Shown: positions 35,515 to 44,340 of the stretch, piece after piece
How positions within the stretch are numbered: the stretch's first letter is position 1
How the letters are laid out: every line of letters begins with the position of its first letter
Assembly: GCF_028617075.1 (NCBI RefSeq)
Contig: NZ_JAQKGV010000004.1
Location: 124,001 to 188,000 of the forward strand
DNA: 64,000 bases
Reading direction: 5' to 3'
Source of the DNA: Rubrobacter calidifluminis
Lineage (GTDB): Bacteria; Actinomycetota; Rubrobacteria; Rubrobacterales; Rubrobacteraceae
Translations under genes and position numbers: made by a program
The notes under the pieces: generated by a model
Told to the model about the DNA's origin: nothing
What the model saw: only the letters and a program-made list of their open reading frames with translations
Databases searched by the model: none

Positions 35515-35558
35515 CTTACCGCCAGATGCTCGTCCAGTTCGTTCAGATCCTCGGAAAG
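35515..35558. repeat. Direct repeat, right copy (candidate attR) with old peptidase tail
   Basis: Right partner of 31456-31499 (33-base perfect core 35517-35549). Read on the plus strand it continues in frame as the end of an M20 peptidase to a TAA at 35574-35576, i.e. the displaced ancestral 3' end. The space 35436-35665 holds otherwise only AT-rich DNA and the nuo promoter. Confidence 0.9.
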
Positions 35559-35605
35559 CAACCAAAGTATCCATAAACTAAGCTTTTGCTACGATTAGTA
35601 TCCAC

Positions 35606-35634
35606 TTGAAAGTTGATTGTTTCACAGGTATATT
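35606..35634 (+). promoter_or_regulatory. nuo operon promoter
   Basis: TTGAAA (35606-35611), a 17-base spacer and TATATT (35629-35634). Transcript start near 35641, with AGAAAGGGG before the GTG at 35666. It begins 30 bases after the displaced peptidase stop codon. Confidence 0.78.
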
Positions 35635-35665
35635 CAGGACAGTTCTGAGGGCAGAAAGGGGTTGT

Positions 35666-36055
35666 GTGGCGTTAGCGCTGGTACAGCAGCAGATGTCCTA
35701 CGGGGCGCTGTATCTGTACGTGGGGCTGTTCATGCTGCTGGTGGCGGGTTTCGTGGCGGTGGTTCTGATGGCGGCGCGGCTCATCTCGCCCAGCCGACGC
35801 TCGAAGGCGAAGAGCAACGTCTACGAGACGGGTGAGTTGAGCGTGACGGACCCGTGGAGGCCGTTTCCGGTGCGCTACTACGTCTTCGCGCTGCTCTTTC
35901 TGATCTTCGACGTCGAGACGGCGTTTCTGTATCCGTGGGCGGTGATCTACCGGACGCTGGGCCTCTACGGGTTCGTGGAGATGGTCGTGTTCGTGGTTAT
36001 CCTTGCCGCCGGGCTGGTGTACGCCTGGAAGAAGGGGGCCCTCAAGTGGGTGTGA
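35666..36055 (+). CDS. nuoA: NADH-quinone oxidoreductase subunit A
   Basis: 129 residues from GTG 35666; an ATG at 35693 is the alternative, and anything earlier falls within the promoter. Three membrane helices with the conserved [11 protein letters not shown] and the acidic [21 protein letters not shown] loop and helix that line the quinone cavity. First gene of a nuoA-B-C-D-H-I-J-K-L-M-N operon. Confidence 0.94.
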   Translation: MALALVQQQMSYGALYLYVGLFMLLVAGFVAVVLMAARLISPSRRSKAKSNVYETGELSVTDPWRPFPVRYYVFALLFLIFDVETAFLYPWAVIYRTLGLYGFVEMVVFVVILAAGLVYAWKKGALKWV

Positions 36056-36813
36056 TGCAGCAGTTCGAGGAACCCAACATCCTGACTACTACGACCGACA
36101 GGCTCTTCAACTGGGCGCGCAAGAACTCGCTGTGGCCGCTCCAGTTCGGGCTCGCCTGTTGTGCGATAGAGATGATGTCCACGGGGATGGCGCACAACGA
36201 CCTCGACCGCTTCGGGGCCGGGTTCTTCGTGGCGTCTCCGCGGCAGGCTGACGTGATGATCGTCTCGGGCACCGTCTCGACCAAGATGGCCGAGCGGATG
36301 ACGAGGCTCTACGAGCAGATGGCCGAGCCCAAGTGGGTGATAGCGATGGGTGCCTGCGCGATAAGCGGCGGGCCTTTTCTGGAGGGCTATTCGGTCCTGA
36401 TGGGGGCGGACCGGGTGATCCCGGTGGACGTGTACGTTCCGGGGTGCCCGCCGCGGCCCGAGGCGCTCATCTTCGGGATCATGACGCTGCAGAAGAAGAT
36501 AGAGCGCGAGCGTCAGGTGGGCTACGAGAGGAAACCGCGTCCGGCGCTGGTGGACGAAGAGGGCAACGTCATGGAGTACCTCCCCGAGCGCGAGTACAGG
36601 AACATCAGCGAAGGCAAGGCGGCGCGGCTTCCCGGGATAAGGCCGCTCAAGCGCACCTACGTCTTCGAGCGCAAGGGGATGCCGCCGAAGAGCATGACGG
36701 ACGTCGGCTGGATCCCTCCTGAGGTGAAGAAGAAGCTCCGGGCGCAGGAGAAGGCGCGCAAAGCGGCGGAACAGCAGAAGGATGCGCCGGCTGGTGACGG
36801 GGAGGAGTCCTGA
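36055..36813 (+). CDS. nuoB: NADH-quinone oxidoreductase subunit B, C-terminally extended
   Basis: 252 residues from ATG 36055, overlapping the nuoA stop. The N2 iron-sulfur ligands are present: [19 protein letters not shown] and [12 protein letters not shown]2 hands electrons to quinone. The core ends near residue 155. About 95 further residues, with [20 protein letters not shown] and a Lys/Ala/Glu tail, go beyond the usual 160-180-residue subunit. Confidence 0.95.
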   Translation: MQQFEEPNILTTTTDRLFNWARKNSLWPLQFGLACCAIEMMSTGMAHNDLDRFGAGFFVASPRQADVMIVSGTVSTKMAERMTRLYEQMAEPKWVIAMGACAISGGPFLEGYSVLMGADRVIPVDVYVPGCPPRPEALIFGIMTLQKKIERERQVGYERKPRPALVDEEGNVMEYLPEREYRNISEGKAARLPGIRPLKRTYVFERKGMPPKSMTDVGWIPPEVKKKLRAQEKARKAAEQQKDAPAGDGEES

Positions 36814-36815
36814 AG

Positions 36816-37307
36816 ATGACCGTACGTCTGCCGGAGGGCGATCTGCGGGAGAGGCTCGAGCGCTATCTGGAAGGTTTTCGGGAGCACGTAGAGCTCGATG
36901 AGGCTGGACTCGAGGGGAACCTGGTCAGGGTCGTGGTCGAGCCCGGCGCGGTTCCGCGGGTGCTCACGGTGGCGCGGGAGGCATTGGGGATAATGCACCT
37001 GTCGTTCATCACGGTCGTGGACCGTCGGGGGCACTTCGATCTCACCTACGAGCTCCTCGATTTGCGCGGAGGACGCGTTCAGGTCAGGACCACGCTCGAA
37101 GACGAAGAGCCGGTCATGGAGAGCGTCACCGGCATCTATCCCACCGCCAACTGGCACGAGCGGGAGGCCTACGACATGTTCGGGATAGCCTTCAGAGGGC
37201 ACCCGGACCTGAGGAGGGTCTACACCTGGCAGGATCATTTCGATCACCACCCGCTGCTGAAGAGCTTCGAGATAAGCACCAAGCGCACGTTCGAAGGGTT
37301 GAGATGA
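36816..37307 (+). CDS. nuoC: NADH-quinone oxidoreductase subunit C
   Basis: 163 residues. Peripheral 30-kDa subunit with [19 protein letters not shown] and the signature [19 protein letters not shown]. It helps hold subunits B and D on the membrane arm. Its stop overlaps the nuoD start. Confidence 0.94.
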   Translation: MTVRLPEGDLRERLERYLEGFREHVELDEAGLEGNLVRVVVEPGAVPRVLTVAREALGIMHLSFITVVDRRGHFDLTYELLDLRGGRVQVRTTLEDEEPVMESVTGIYPTANWHEREAYDMFGIAFRGHPDLRRVYTWQDHFDHHPLLKSFEISTKRTFEGLR

Positions 37308-38497
37308 TGCTTAGGGAAGAGGAGAGACGCCACACCGAGACCGTAACCCTGAGCGGGAGGATGAGCGACAGGCTCGTCCGGCCGGACATCAGGGACGAGT
37401 TCGGGCTCGAGACGATGGACATGAACATGGGGCCTCAGCATCCCTCGATGCACGGGCTCTTGCGGCTCATACTCGAGCTCGACGGGGAGACCATAGTGCG
37501 GTGTGACCCGGTGATGGGCTATCTGCACCGCTGCCAGGAGAAGATAGCCGAGAACAGGCTCTACCCGGCGGTCATCCCGCTCACCGACCGGCTGGATTAT
37601 CTGGCCAACATCCACAACGAGCACGGTTACTGCATGGCGGTGGAGGATCTCATGGACGTCGAGGTCCCCCCGCGGGCCGAGGCGATAAGGGTCCTCATGA
37701 GCGAGCTGATGCGGCTCGCGAGCCACATCCCTTCGATAGGCTTTTTGCTTCTGGAGCTCGGGGCATTCACCCCGATCCTCTACGGCTTCCGCGAGCGGGA
37801 GCGCATACAGGATATCTTCGAGGCGATAACCGGGGCCCGGATGATGTTCCACTACATCCGCATCGGGGGTGTGAAGGCAGATCTCCCCGAGGGGATGGAA
37901 GAGAGGATCTGGAACTACATCGAGAGCCTCGAGGCGAGCTTCAAGCGCGACTTCATAGACCTGATAGAGGGGAACGAGATCTTCGTCGCCCGCACGAGGG
38001 GGGTGGGCAAGATCACGCCGCAGAAGGCGCTCGAGATCGGGCTCACCGGTCCGCCCCTGCGGTGCACCGGAGTCGATTTCGACGTACGGCGCGACTATCC
38101 CTACAGCTGGTATCCGAACGTCGAGTTCGACGTCGTGACGGACGAGGCCGGGGACGTCGAGGCCTCATACCGGGTGCGGGTCAGGGAGTGCTACCAGAGC
38201 ATGAGGATCATCAAGCAGGTTCTCGAGAAGATGCCCGAGGGGGAGGTCATGGCCGACCTCGGGCGGAGGCTCAGGCCGCCGGAGGGCGAGGGCTTCGGGC
38301 GGGTGGAAAGTCCGCGTGGGGAGTTCGCCGTGCACGTCGTCTCCGACGGCACCGACGTGCCCTACCGGGTGCACTACCGCGACCCGAGCTTCGTCAACAT
38401 GCAGATGCTGCAGGAGATCGTGCCGGGTCACTATCTGCCGGACATCATGCCGATAATGGGGCTCATCGACCCGGTCTCCGGGGGATGGGACAAGTAG
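37304..38497 (+). CDS. nuoD: NADH-quinone oxidoreductase subunit D
   Basis: 397 residues. The 49-kDa quinone-site subunit: [17 protein letters not shown] with the quinone-head His, [18 protein letters not shown], and the C-terminal [18 protein letters not shown]. Unusual only for a charged 35-residue start before the core. Confidence 0.96.
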   Translation: MMLREEERRHTETVTLSGRMSDRLVRPDIRDEFGLETMDMNMGPQHPSMHGLLRLILELDGETIVRCDPVMGYLHRCQEKIAENRLYPAVIPLTDRLDYLANIHNEHGYCMAVEDLMDVEVPPRAEAIRVLMSELMRLASHIPSIGFLLLELGAFTPILYGFRERERIQDIFEAITGARMMFHYIRIGGVKADLPEGMEERIWNYIESLEASFKRDFIDLIEGNEIFVARTRGVGKITPQKALEIGLTGPPLRCTGVDFDVRRDYPYSWYPNVEFDVVTDEAGDVEASYRVRVRECYQSMRIIKQVLEKMPEGEVMADLGRRLRPPEGEGFGRVESPRGEFAVHVVSDGTDVPYRVHYRDPSFVNMQMLQEIVPGHYLPDIMPIMGLIDPVSGGWDK

Positions 38498-38498
38498 G

Positions 38499-39503
38499 AT
38501 GGGCGCCTTCGTGAACGCGCTCGATCAGGAGCCCTGGCGGTTCATCATCTCGTTCCTCGTGATCATCGTGCTCACGCTCAACACCGCCGCGATCCTCACG
38601 CTCGCCGAGCGCAAGGTGGCGGGTTACATACAGCTCCGCTACGGGCCCAACCGCACGGGGTTCCGGGGAATCCTGCAGCCGGCGGCGGACGTCATAAAGC
38701 TGTTCGTCAAGGAGAACGTCGCGCCCGGGAGGGCGGATCGCTGGGTGTTCCTCGCCGCACCGATAGCCATGTTCATCCCGGCCGCGGTGATCTGGATGGT
38801 GGTCCCCTTCGCGCCGAAGGCGGTGGTCACGAACCTGAACATAGGGCTTCTGTTCGTGGTCTCGACCACCTCCATCGGGGCCCTCGGGGTCATAATGGCC
38901 GGTTACGGGAGCCACTCCAACTTCTCGCTGCTCGGAGCCCTGCGGGGCGCGGCGCAGATGATCTCCTACGAGGTGCCGCTCATCCTCAGCCTGCTCGGGA
39001 CGATAATCCTCACCGGCAGCCTCTCGCTCTCCGACGTGGTAGACAAACAGGCCGGAGGATTCTGGCACTGGTACATCTGGTCGCAGCTGCCGATGTTCGC
39101 GGTCTTCTACATCGCTTCGATCGCGGAGGTCAAGCGGGTACCCTTCGACCTGCCGGAAGGGGAGAGCGAGATCGTGGGCGGCTACCAGATAGAGTACTCT
39201 GGGATGACGTGGGCCATGATCCAGGCCTCCGAGTTCGCCTCGATGGGGCTGATGTCCGCGATCACGGTGACGCTCTTCCTCGGTGGGTGGCAGCCGCCGT
39301 TCGAGTTCCTGGACTTGGGGAACTTCGACTGGATCTGGTTCAGTCTCAAGGCGGCGCTGGTCATGTTCACGCTGCAGTGGGTCCGCTGGAGCGTGCCCCG
39401 CTTCCGGATGGACCAGCTGATGGATCTCGGCTGGAAGGTTCTGGTACCGCTCTCGCTGGTGTGGCTTCTGGTCACCGCCGCGGGGACGCTGATAGTCGGT
39501 TAG
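38499..39503 (+). CDS. nuoH: NADH-quinone oxidoreductase subunit H
   Basis: 334 residues, eight membrane helices. Conserved LTLAERKVAGYIQLRYGPNR, ADVIKLFVKENV and PFDLPEGESEIVGGYQIEYS with the acidic E-channel residues. It couples the quinone site to the proton path. Confidence 0.96.
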   Translation: MGAFVNALDQEPWRFIISFLVIIVLTLNTAAILTLAERKVAGYIQLRYGPNRTGFRGILQPAADVIKLFVKENVAPGRADRWVFLAAPIAMFIPAAVIWMVVPFAPKAVVTNLNIGLLFVVSTTSIGALGVIMAGYGSHSNFSLLGALRGAAQMISYEVPLILSLLGTIILTGSLSLSDVVDKQAGGFWHWYIWSQLPMFAVFYIASIAEVKRVPFDLPEGESEIVGGYQIEYSGMTWAMIQASEFASMGLMSAITVTLFLGGWQPPFEFLDLGNFDWIWFSLKAALVMFTLQWVRWSVPRFRMDQLMDLGWKVLVPLSLVWLLVTAAGTLIVG

Positions 39504-39518
39504 AGGAGGTCGTTGGCG

Positions 39519-40037
39519 ATGCCACAGATCGGACAGGGAACACTGAAGGGGATGGGGATAACCCTCAAGCACCTCCTCTCGAAGAAGATCACCCGTCAGT
39601 ATCCCGAGTACAAGCGCCAGATGCCCGAGCGCTCGCGCGGGATGCTCACGGTGGACATGGACCGGTGCATCGCCTGCCTGCAGTGCATGAGGATCTGCCC
39701 GGACCACTGCATCTCGATCGACCAGACCAAGCGTGACTTCGACGGTTCGGGTAAACCCAAGCCGTTCGCCGTGGGGTTCATGATCGACGACTCGCGGTGC
39801 ATGTACTGCTCGCTGTGCGTCGAGGTGTGTCCGGTCAACTGCATCTACCACACCGAGGAGTTCGAGGTGCAGGCCTACAGCCGGCTCGAGCTCGCCCGGC
39901 AGTTCGGAGAGCGGCCGGTCGACCCGACGGTGGATCCCAAGCCGCAGGTTAAGAAGAAGCGGCCGGTTCGGGGAGGATCTAAGGGGAAGGCCGCGGCGAA
40001 GAAGAAGGCCGCCGGCAAGGAGGAAGAGGCGGCTTGA
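39519..40037 (+). CDS. nuoI: NADH-quinone oxidoreductase subunit I
   Basis: 172 residues from ATG 39519 (GAGGAGG nine bases earlier; TTG 39513 is the alternative). Two 4Fe-4S ferredoxin motifs: CIACLQCMRICP and CMYCSLCVEVCP, each completed by a fourth Cys. They carry electrons to N2. The last 30 residues are Lys/Ala-rich (KGKAAAKKKAAGKEEEAA) and look disordered. Confidence 0.95.
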   Translation: MPQIGQGTLKGMGITLKHLLSKKITRQYPEYKRQMPERSRGMLTVDMDRCIACLQCMRICPDHCISIDQTKRDFDGSGKPKPFAVGFMIDDSRCMYCSLCVEVCPVNCIYHTEEFEVQAYSRLELARQFGERPVDPTVDPKPQVKKKRPVRGGSKGKAAAKKKAAGKEEEAA

Positions 40038-40567
40038 TAGCGGTATTCGTGGTTCTGGCCTGCATGACGCTGCTCTCGGCTTTCGGGGTCGTCATCAGCC
40101 GCAGCGTCGTCCACTCGGCGCTGTTCATGGCCGGGGCCTTTCTGGGCGTGGCCGGGTTCTACGTGATGCTTCACTCGCCGGCGCTCGCCGCGTTGCAGGT
40201 GCTCATCTACGTCGGGGCGGTCACGGTGGTCATCCTCTTCGGGATCATGTTCACCCAGAAGCCGCAGGCCAGGCGCTTCCGGGTGATCCTCAACCGGCAG
40301 GTGTGGGGAGGTTTCGTGGTGGCGGCTGGGATCGCGGCCATCCTCATCTACGTCTTCCTGGAGCAGGACTGGGGTGGGACCTCGCCGGGCCACGGGCCCC
40401 GGCTGGTCGCCCAGCTCGGCAGGATACTGGTCGGCACCGGCGGGGCGCCGCAGATCTTCGGGCTTCTGTTCGAGGGGTCTTCGGTGCTGCTCCTCGTGGC
40501 CACCGTCGCCGCGATAGTGATAAGCCGCCGCAGGCCCGAGCAGCCGACGGAGAGAGGGGGTGAGTGA
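40034..40567 (+). CDS. nuoJ: NADH-quinone oxidoreductase subunit J
   Basis: 177 residues from TTG 40034 overlapping nuoI. Five membrane helices, with SVVHSALFMAGAFLGVAGFY and the conserved LQVLIYVGAVTVVILFGIMF that contains the hinge helix. Confidence 0.93.
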   Translation: MIAVFVVLACMTLLSAFGVVISRSVVHSALFMAGAFLGVAGFYVMLHSPALAALQVLIYVGAVTVVILFGIMFTQKPQARRFRVILNRQVWGGFVVAAGIAAILIYVFLEQDWGGTSPGHGPRLVAQLGRILVGTGGAPQIFGLLFEGSSVLLLVATVAAIVISRRRPEQPTERGGE

Positions 40568-40880
40568 GGGCGTGATACCGCTTCAGGCCTACCTGATAGT
40601 CGCTGCGCTCATGTTCGCCCTCGGGGCGTGGGGGGTGACCATCCGGCGCAACGCGGTCGTCGTGTTCATGTGCGTCGAGCTGATGATAAACGCGGTCAAC
40701 CTCACGCTGGTGGCCTTCTCTGACTACCTGCCGAAGGCGCACGGTGCCGGCAGCGGCTATGCTGTCGTCGTGATCGCCATAGCCGCCGCCGAGGTTGCCG
40801 TCGGGCTCGCCATAGTGATCGCGGTCTTCAGGACGCGCAGGACGGTCAACATAGACGAGATCGACTCGATGAAGGGCTAG
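40560..40880 (+). CDS. nuoK: NADH-quinone oxidoreductase subunit K
   Basis: 106 residues from GTG, overlapping nuoJ. Three membrane helices with the two conserved Glu residues (FMCVELMINAVNL and IAAAEVAVGLAIV) of the proton path. Confidence 0.94.
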   Translation: MSEGVIPLQAYLIVAALMFALGAWGVTIRRNAVVVFMCVELMINAVNLTLVAFSDYLPKAHGAGSGYAVVVIAIAAAEVAVGLAIVIAVFRTRRTVNIDEIDSMKG

Positions 40881-40896
40881 GGAGGAAGCGGAAGAG

Positions 40897-42882
40897 TTGA
40901 ACACGGCGGGATCGCAGCTCATCATCGCGGCCATAGTCGGGCTGCCTTTCATGTCCTTTCTCGCGTGCGTCTTCCTCGGGCGGCGCCTGAAGGAGAACGC
41001 CCAGTACGTCTCGATACTTGCCGTCACGATCTCGCTCGTGTTCTCCATCTTCGCGCTTCTGTGGGTCGCCGGGGTGCTGCCCGCGAGCGGGGGTCAGATC
41101 TCTTTCTCTGTGCCCTGGATAGGGCTCGGGGAGGATGCGACGTTCCCGATGGGCGTGCAGATCGGGCACTGGACGGCGGTCATGCTCGTGATCGTGTGCT
41201 TCGTGAGCCTGATGGTGCAGCTCTTCTCCGGCGGGTATATGGCGGGGCATCCCCGGTTCGCCTGGTACTACGCGGTGGTGAGCATCTTCACCGGCTCGAT
41301 GCTCGGGCTCGTCGTCTCCCCGAACTTCATCCAGGCGTACTTCTTCTGGGAGCTCGTCGGCGGGACCTCTTATCTGATCCACGGCTTCTACTTCGAGCGT
41401 CCGGCGGCTACCTACGCGGCGCAGAAGGCTTTCATCGTCAACCGGGTGGCCGACGCGGCGCTCTTTATCGGGATCATGGTCTTCTGGCGCGAGACGGGGA
41501 CGACCTCCTTCTCCGGGATAGCCGAGGCGGCGAAGGCCGGGATCATCGGGCAGACGGCGCTCACCATCGGTCTTCTCCTGGTTCTGCTCGGGGCGACGGG
41601 CAAGAGTGCGCAGTTCCCGCTGCACGTGTGGCTCTCGAACGCCATGCAGGGCCCGACCCCGCTCTCGGCCCTGATCCACGCGGCGGCGATGATAGTCACC
41701 GGCGTCTACGTGATCTCGCGCACCTACGACATCTTCGTCCAGAGCCCGACGGCGATGGAGGTCGTCGCGATAGTCGGGGCGTTCACCGCGTTCATGGCAG
41801 CGACGATGGCGCTGGTGCAGAAGGATATAAAGCAGATAATCGCTTACTCGACGATCTCGCAGTTCGGGTACGTGATGCTCGGGCTCGGCGTCGGGGCCTT
41901 CACGGCCGGGGTCTTCCACATCTACACCCACGCGCTCTTCAAGTCGCTCCTGTTCCTGCTCGCGGCGAACCTGGGGTACGCCGTGGCTGGCAGCTCGGAC
42001 ATGCGGGTGATGGGCGGGCTGAAGAGCAGGATGCCGGTCACCTACTGGGCTTTCGTCGTAGCCGGGCTCGCGCTCGCCGGGGTCTTCCCGTTCAGCGGTT
42101 TCTGGAGCAAGGACGCGGTGATCGCCTCGGCCTACGAGGAAGGTCACTACGTGCTCTTCGCCCTTGCCCTCCTGACCGTGGGGCTGACCGCGTTCTACAT
42201 CTTCCGGGGGATCTTCATCTGCTTCCACGGTGAGCCGCGCAGCGAGGATGCGCGCAAGGCGAGCGAGGTCCCCGTGATAATGCGCGTGCCGGTCGTGATA
42301 CTGGCTTTTCTGTCGGTCGTCGCCGGCTGGGTCGGCATCCCCAGGGGGTTCGGGCTGCCCGTGAAGGACGTCTTCGGGGACTTCGTGCGTCCCGACAGGT
42401 TCGTGCAGAGCGTGACGCACGCGACCCCGGGGCTGTTCAGCTTCGTGCTGGCGGGCATCTCGGTTCTCTTCGCGCTCATCGGGCTGTTCCTCGCGTACGT
42501 GTTCGTGCTGGCGCGGCCTCAGTGGGCCGAGGCGCTCGGGAGGAGGTTGCCGGTGGTGCACGACTTCCTCCTCAACGGTTGGTACTTCGACCTCTGTTAC
42601 GACAGGCTCTTCGTCCGTCCGGCCAAGGCGCTCGGGCGGGCGGTGCGTGACTTCGATCTGCGGGAGGTTGGTGGCTTGGTGGGCGGCTTTGGCAGGGGCG
42701 CGGGATGGGCTGGCGAGAAGCTACGCTCGCTTCAGACCGGCGGGGCCCAGAACTACGCGCTCTTCATACTCTTCGGTGCTTTCGTGGTGGCGGTGGTCGC
42801 GAGCGCGCAGTACTCTTTTATCGCCGTCATCGTGCTCGTGGCGTTCGGGCTGGCGGCTGCTGCGGTGGGGTCCAGGCTGTGA
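40897..42882 (+). CDS. nuoL: NADH-quinone oxidoreductase subunit L
   Basis: 661 residues from TTG 40897. Antiporter-like subunit with about 15 helices: FFWELVGGTSYLIHGFYFER, GKSAQFPLHVWLSNAMQGPT and FSGFWSKDAVI. The C-terminal part holds the long lateral helix and last membrane span. Pumps protons in the membrane arm. Confidence 0.95.
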   Translation: MNTAGSQLIIAAIVGLPFMSFLACVFLGRRLKENAQYVSILAVTISLVFSIFALLWVAGVLPASGGQISFSVPWIGLGEDATFPMGVQIGHWTAVMLVIVCFVSLMVQLFSGGYMAGHPRFAWYYAVVSIFTGSMLGLVVSPNFIQAYFFWELVGGTSYLIHGFYFERPAATYAAQKAFIVNRVADAALFIGIMVFWRETGTTSFSGIAEAAKAGIIGQTALTIGLLLVLLGATGKSAQFPLHVWLSNAMQGPTPLSALIHAAAMIVTGVYVISRTYDIFVQSPTAMEVVAIVGAFTAFMAATMALVQKDIKQIIAYSTISQFGYVMLGLGVGAFTAGVFHIYTHALFKSLLFLLAANLGYAVAGSSDMRVMGGLKSRMPVTYWAFVVAGLALAGVFPFSGFWSKDAVIASAYEEGHYVLFALALLTVGLTAFYIFRGIFICFHGEPRSEDARKASEVPVIMRVPVVILAFLSVVAGWVGIPRGFGLPVKDVFGDFVRPDRFVQSVTHATPGLFSFVLAGISVLFALIGLFLAYVFVLARPQWAEALGRRLPVVHDFLLNGWYFDLCYDRLFVRPAKALGRAVRDFDLREVGGLVGGFGRGAGWAGEKLRSLQTGGAQNYALFILFGAFVVAVVASAQYSFIAVIVLVAFGLAAAAVGSRL

Positions 42883-44339
42883 TCACGACGGTAACGATAT
42901 TCATCCCGCTGCTCGGCGCCCTGTTGATGCTGCTTTTGCCGGAGGAGTTCGAGGAGAGGAGGGTGCGCGCCATCGCGGCCGCGGTCGCGGCCGTCCCGCT
43001 CGCGCTCACGCTCTACATCTACTTCGTCTACCGGCAAGATCTGGGGGCGCCGGCTCTCACCCAGGACACCACCTGGGTCTCCGCTTTGAACATCGGCTAC
43101 CGGGTCGGGCTCGACGGCATAGGGTTCGGGATGTTCCTGCTGACGGCGCTGCTCACGCTCATCGCGGTGGTGGCGGCGTGGGACGTGCGCCGCAACCTGA
43201 GGCAGTACTTCGCGCTGCTGTTCGTCGCCGAGGTGGGGATGCTCGGGGTCTTCGCCGCGCAGGATCTCGTTCTCTTCTACGTGTTCTTCGAGCTGACGCT
43301 GCTCCCGATGTACCTGCTGGTGGGAGCGTGGGGGGACGAAAACCGGAGGGCAGCGGCGATAAAGTTCTTCCTCTACACGTTCCTCGGGAGCACGATAATG
43401 CTCGCCGGTTTCCTGGCGTTCGGCATCCTGGCCGGGAGCTTCTCGTTCTCGGCCCTCGAAGGTGGAGGGGGACTCTCGCGCGTGGCCCAGGTGGCGGTCG
43501 CCGCCCCGATAGTGCTCGGGCTCCTGATCAAGGTGCCGGCCGTGCCGCTGCACGGGTGGCTCCTCGACGTCTACCTCTCCAGCCCGACCTCGACCAACGT
43601 GCTGCTCTCGGGGGTGCTGCCGAAGCTCGGGACCTACGGGCTTTTGCGGGTCGCGATCCCGCTCCTGCCGCAGGGGGTGCATCCGTTTTTGCCGTACATC
43701 GCGATCCTGGCGGTGATAAACATCCTCTACGGGGCGTTCGTGGGGTTCATGCAGCAGGATCTGAAGGCGCTGGTGTCCTACTCTTCGCTGGCGACGCTCG
43801 GGTTCATCCTGCTCGGGGCCTCCGCGGTGAACGCCGTGGGATACAACGGGGCGGTGCTGCAGCAGTTCACCCACGGGCTTTACTCGGCGCTTCTGTTCTT
43901 GGTGGTGGGGATCTTCCAGGCGCGCACCGGCACCCGCAAGATCCCCGAGCTCGGCGGGCTGGTCGGGAGGATGCCGTGGGCTGCCTCGCTCTTCGCCGTG
44001 GGTTCCCTGGCGGCGATGGGGCTGCCGGGGCTCGCGGTTTTCTCCTCGGAGTTCATGACGCTGCTCGGTGGCTACGATGCTCATCCCGTGCAGGGGATAC
44101 TGGCCGCGCTGGGGATCATTACGGGCGCCTTCTACTTCCTGTACATGCTCGCGCGGGTGATCTTCGGCCCCATAAAGAACCCGGCGTACGAGGCGATACA
44201 GGACGCCACGCCGCTCGAGATGACGGCGATATTCCCGCTGGTCGCGTTGCTGGTGCTGCTCGGGTTCTTCCCAGGACTTCTGGTCGTGGTTCAGCACCAT
44301 GCGGTCCAGAGCGTGCTGACTGTCATAGGAGGTGGCTAG
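42879..44339 (+). CDS. nuoM: NADH-quinone oxidoreductase subunit M
   Basis: 486 residues from GTG 42879, which overlaps the nuoL stop (GTGA). Antiporter-like subunit: VFFELTLLPMYLLVGAWG, LIKVPAVPLHGWLLDVYLSS and the FMQQDLKALVSYSSLATLG broken-helix region. Confidence 0.95.
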   Translation: MITTVTIFIPLLGALLMLLLPEEFEERRVRAIAAAVAAVPLALTLYIYFVYRQDLGAPALTQDTTWVSALNIGYRVGLDGIGFGMFLLTALLTLIAVVAAWDVRRNLRQYFALLFVAEVGMLGVFAAQDLVLFYVFFELTLLPMYLLVGAWGDENRRAAAIKFFLYTFLGSTIMLAGFLAFGILAGSFSFSALEGGGGLSRVAQVAVAAPIVLGLLIKVPAVPLHGWLLDVYLSSPTSTNVLLSGVLPKLGTYGLLRVAIPLLPQGVHPFLPYIAILAVINILYGAFVGFMQQDLKALVSYSSLATLGFILLGASAVNAVGYNGAVLQQFTHGLYSALLFLVVGIFQARTGTRKIPELGGLVGRMPWAASLFAVGSLAAMGLPGLAVFSSEFMTLLGGYDAHPVQGILAALGIITGAFYFLYMLARVIFGPIKNPAYEAIQDATPLEMTAIFPLVALLVLLGFFPGLLVVVQHHAVQSVLTVIGGG

Positions 44340-44340
44340 C

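Larger units (their letters stand above)
31458..35549. mobile_element. 4-kb bacteriocin island bounded by direct repeats
   Basis: Four minus-strand genes (LuxR regulator, lactococcin-972-like bacteriocin, membrane protein, ABC ATPase) between two copies of the M20 gene 3' end. Left copy plus a new tail completes the peptidase gene; right copy carries the displaced old tail with its own stop. This is the pattern left by site-specific integration into a gene end. No integrase or transposase is inside, so it would need help in trans, or arrived by homologous recombination. Its regulator end is visibly more AT-rich than flanking DNA. Confidence 0.65.
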
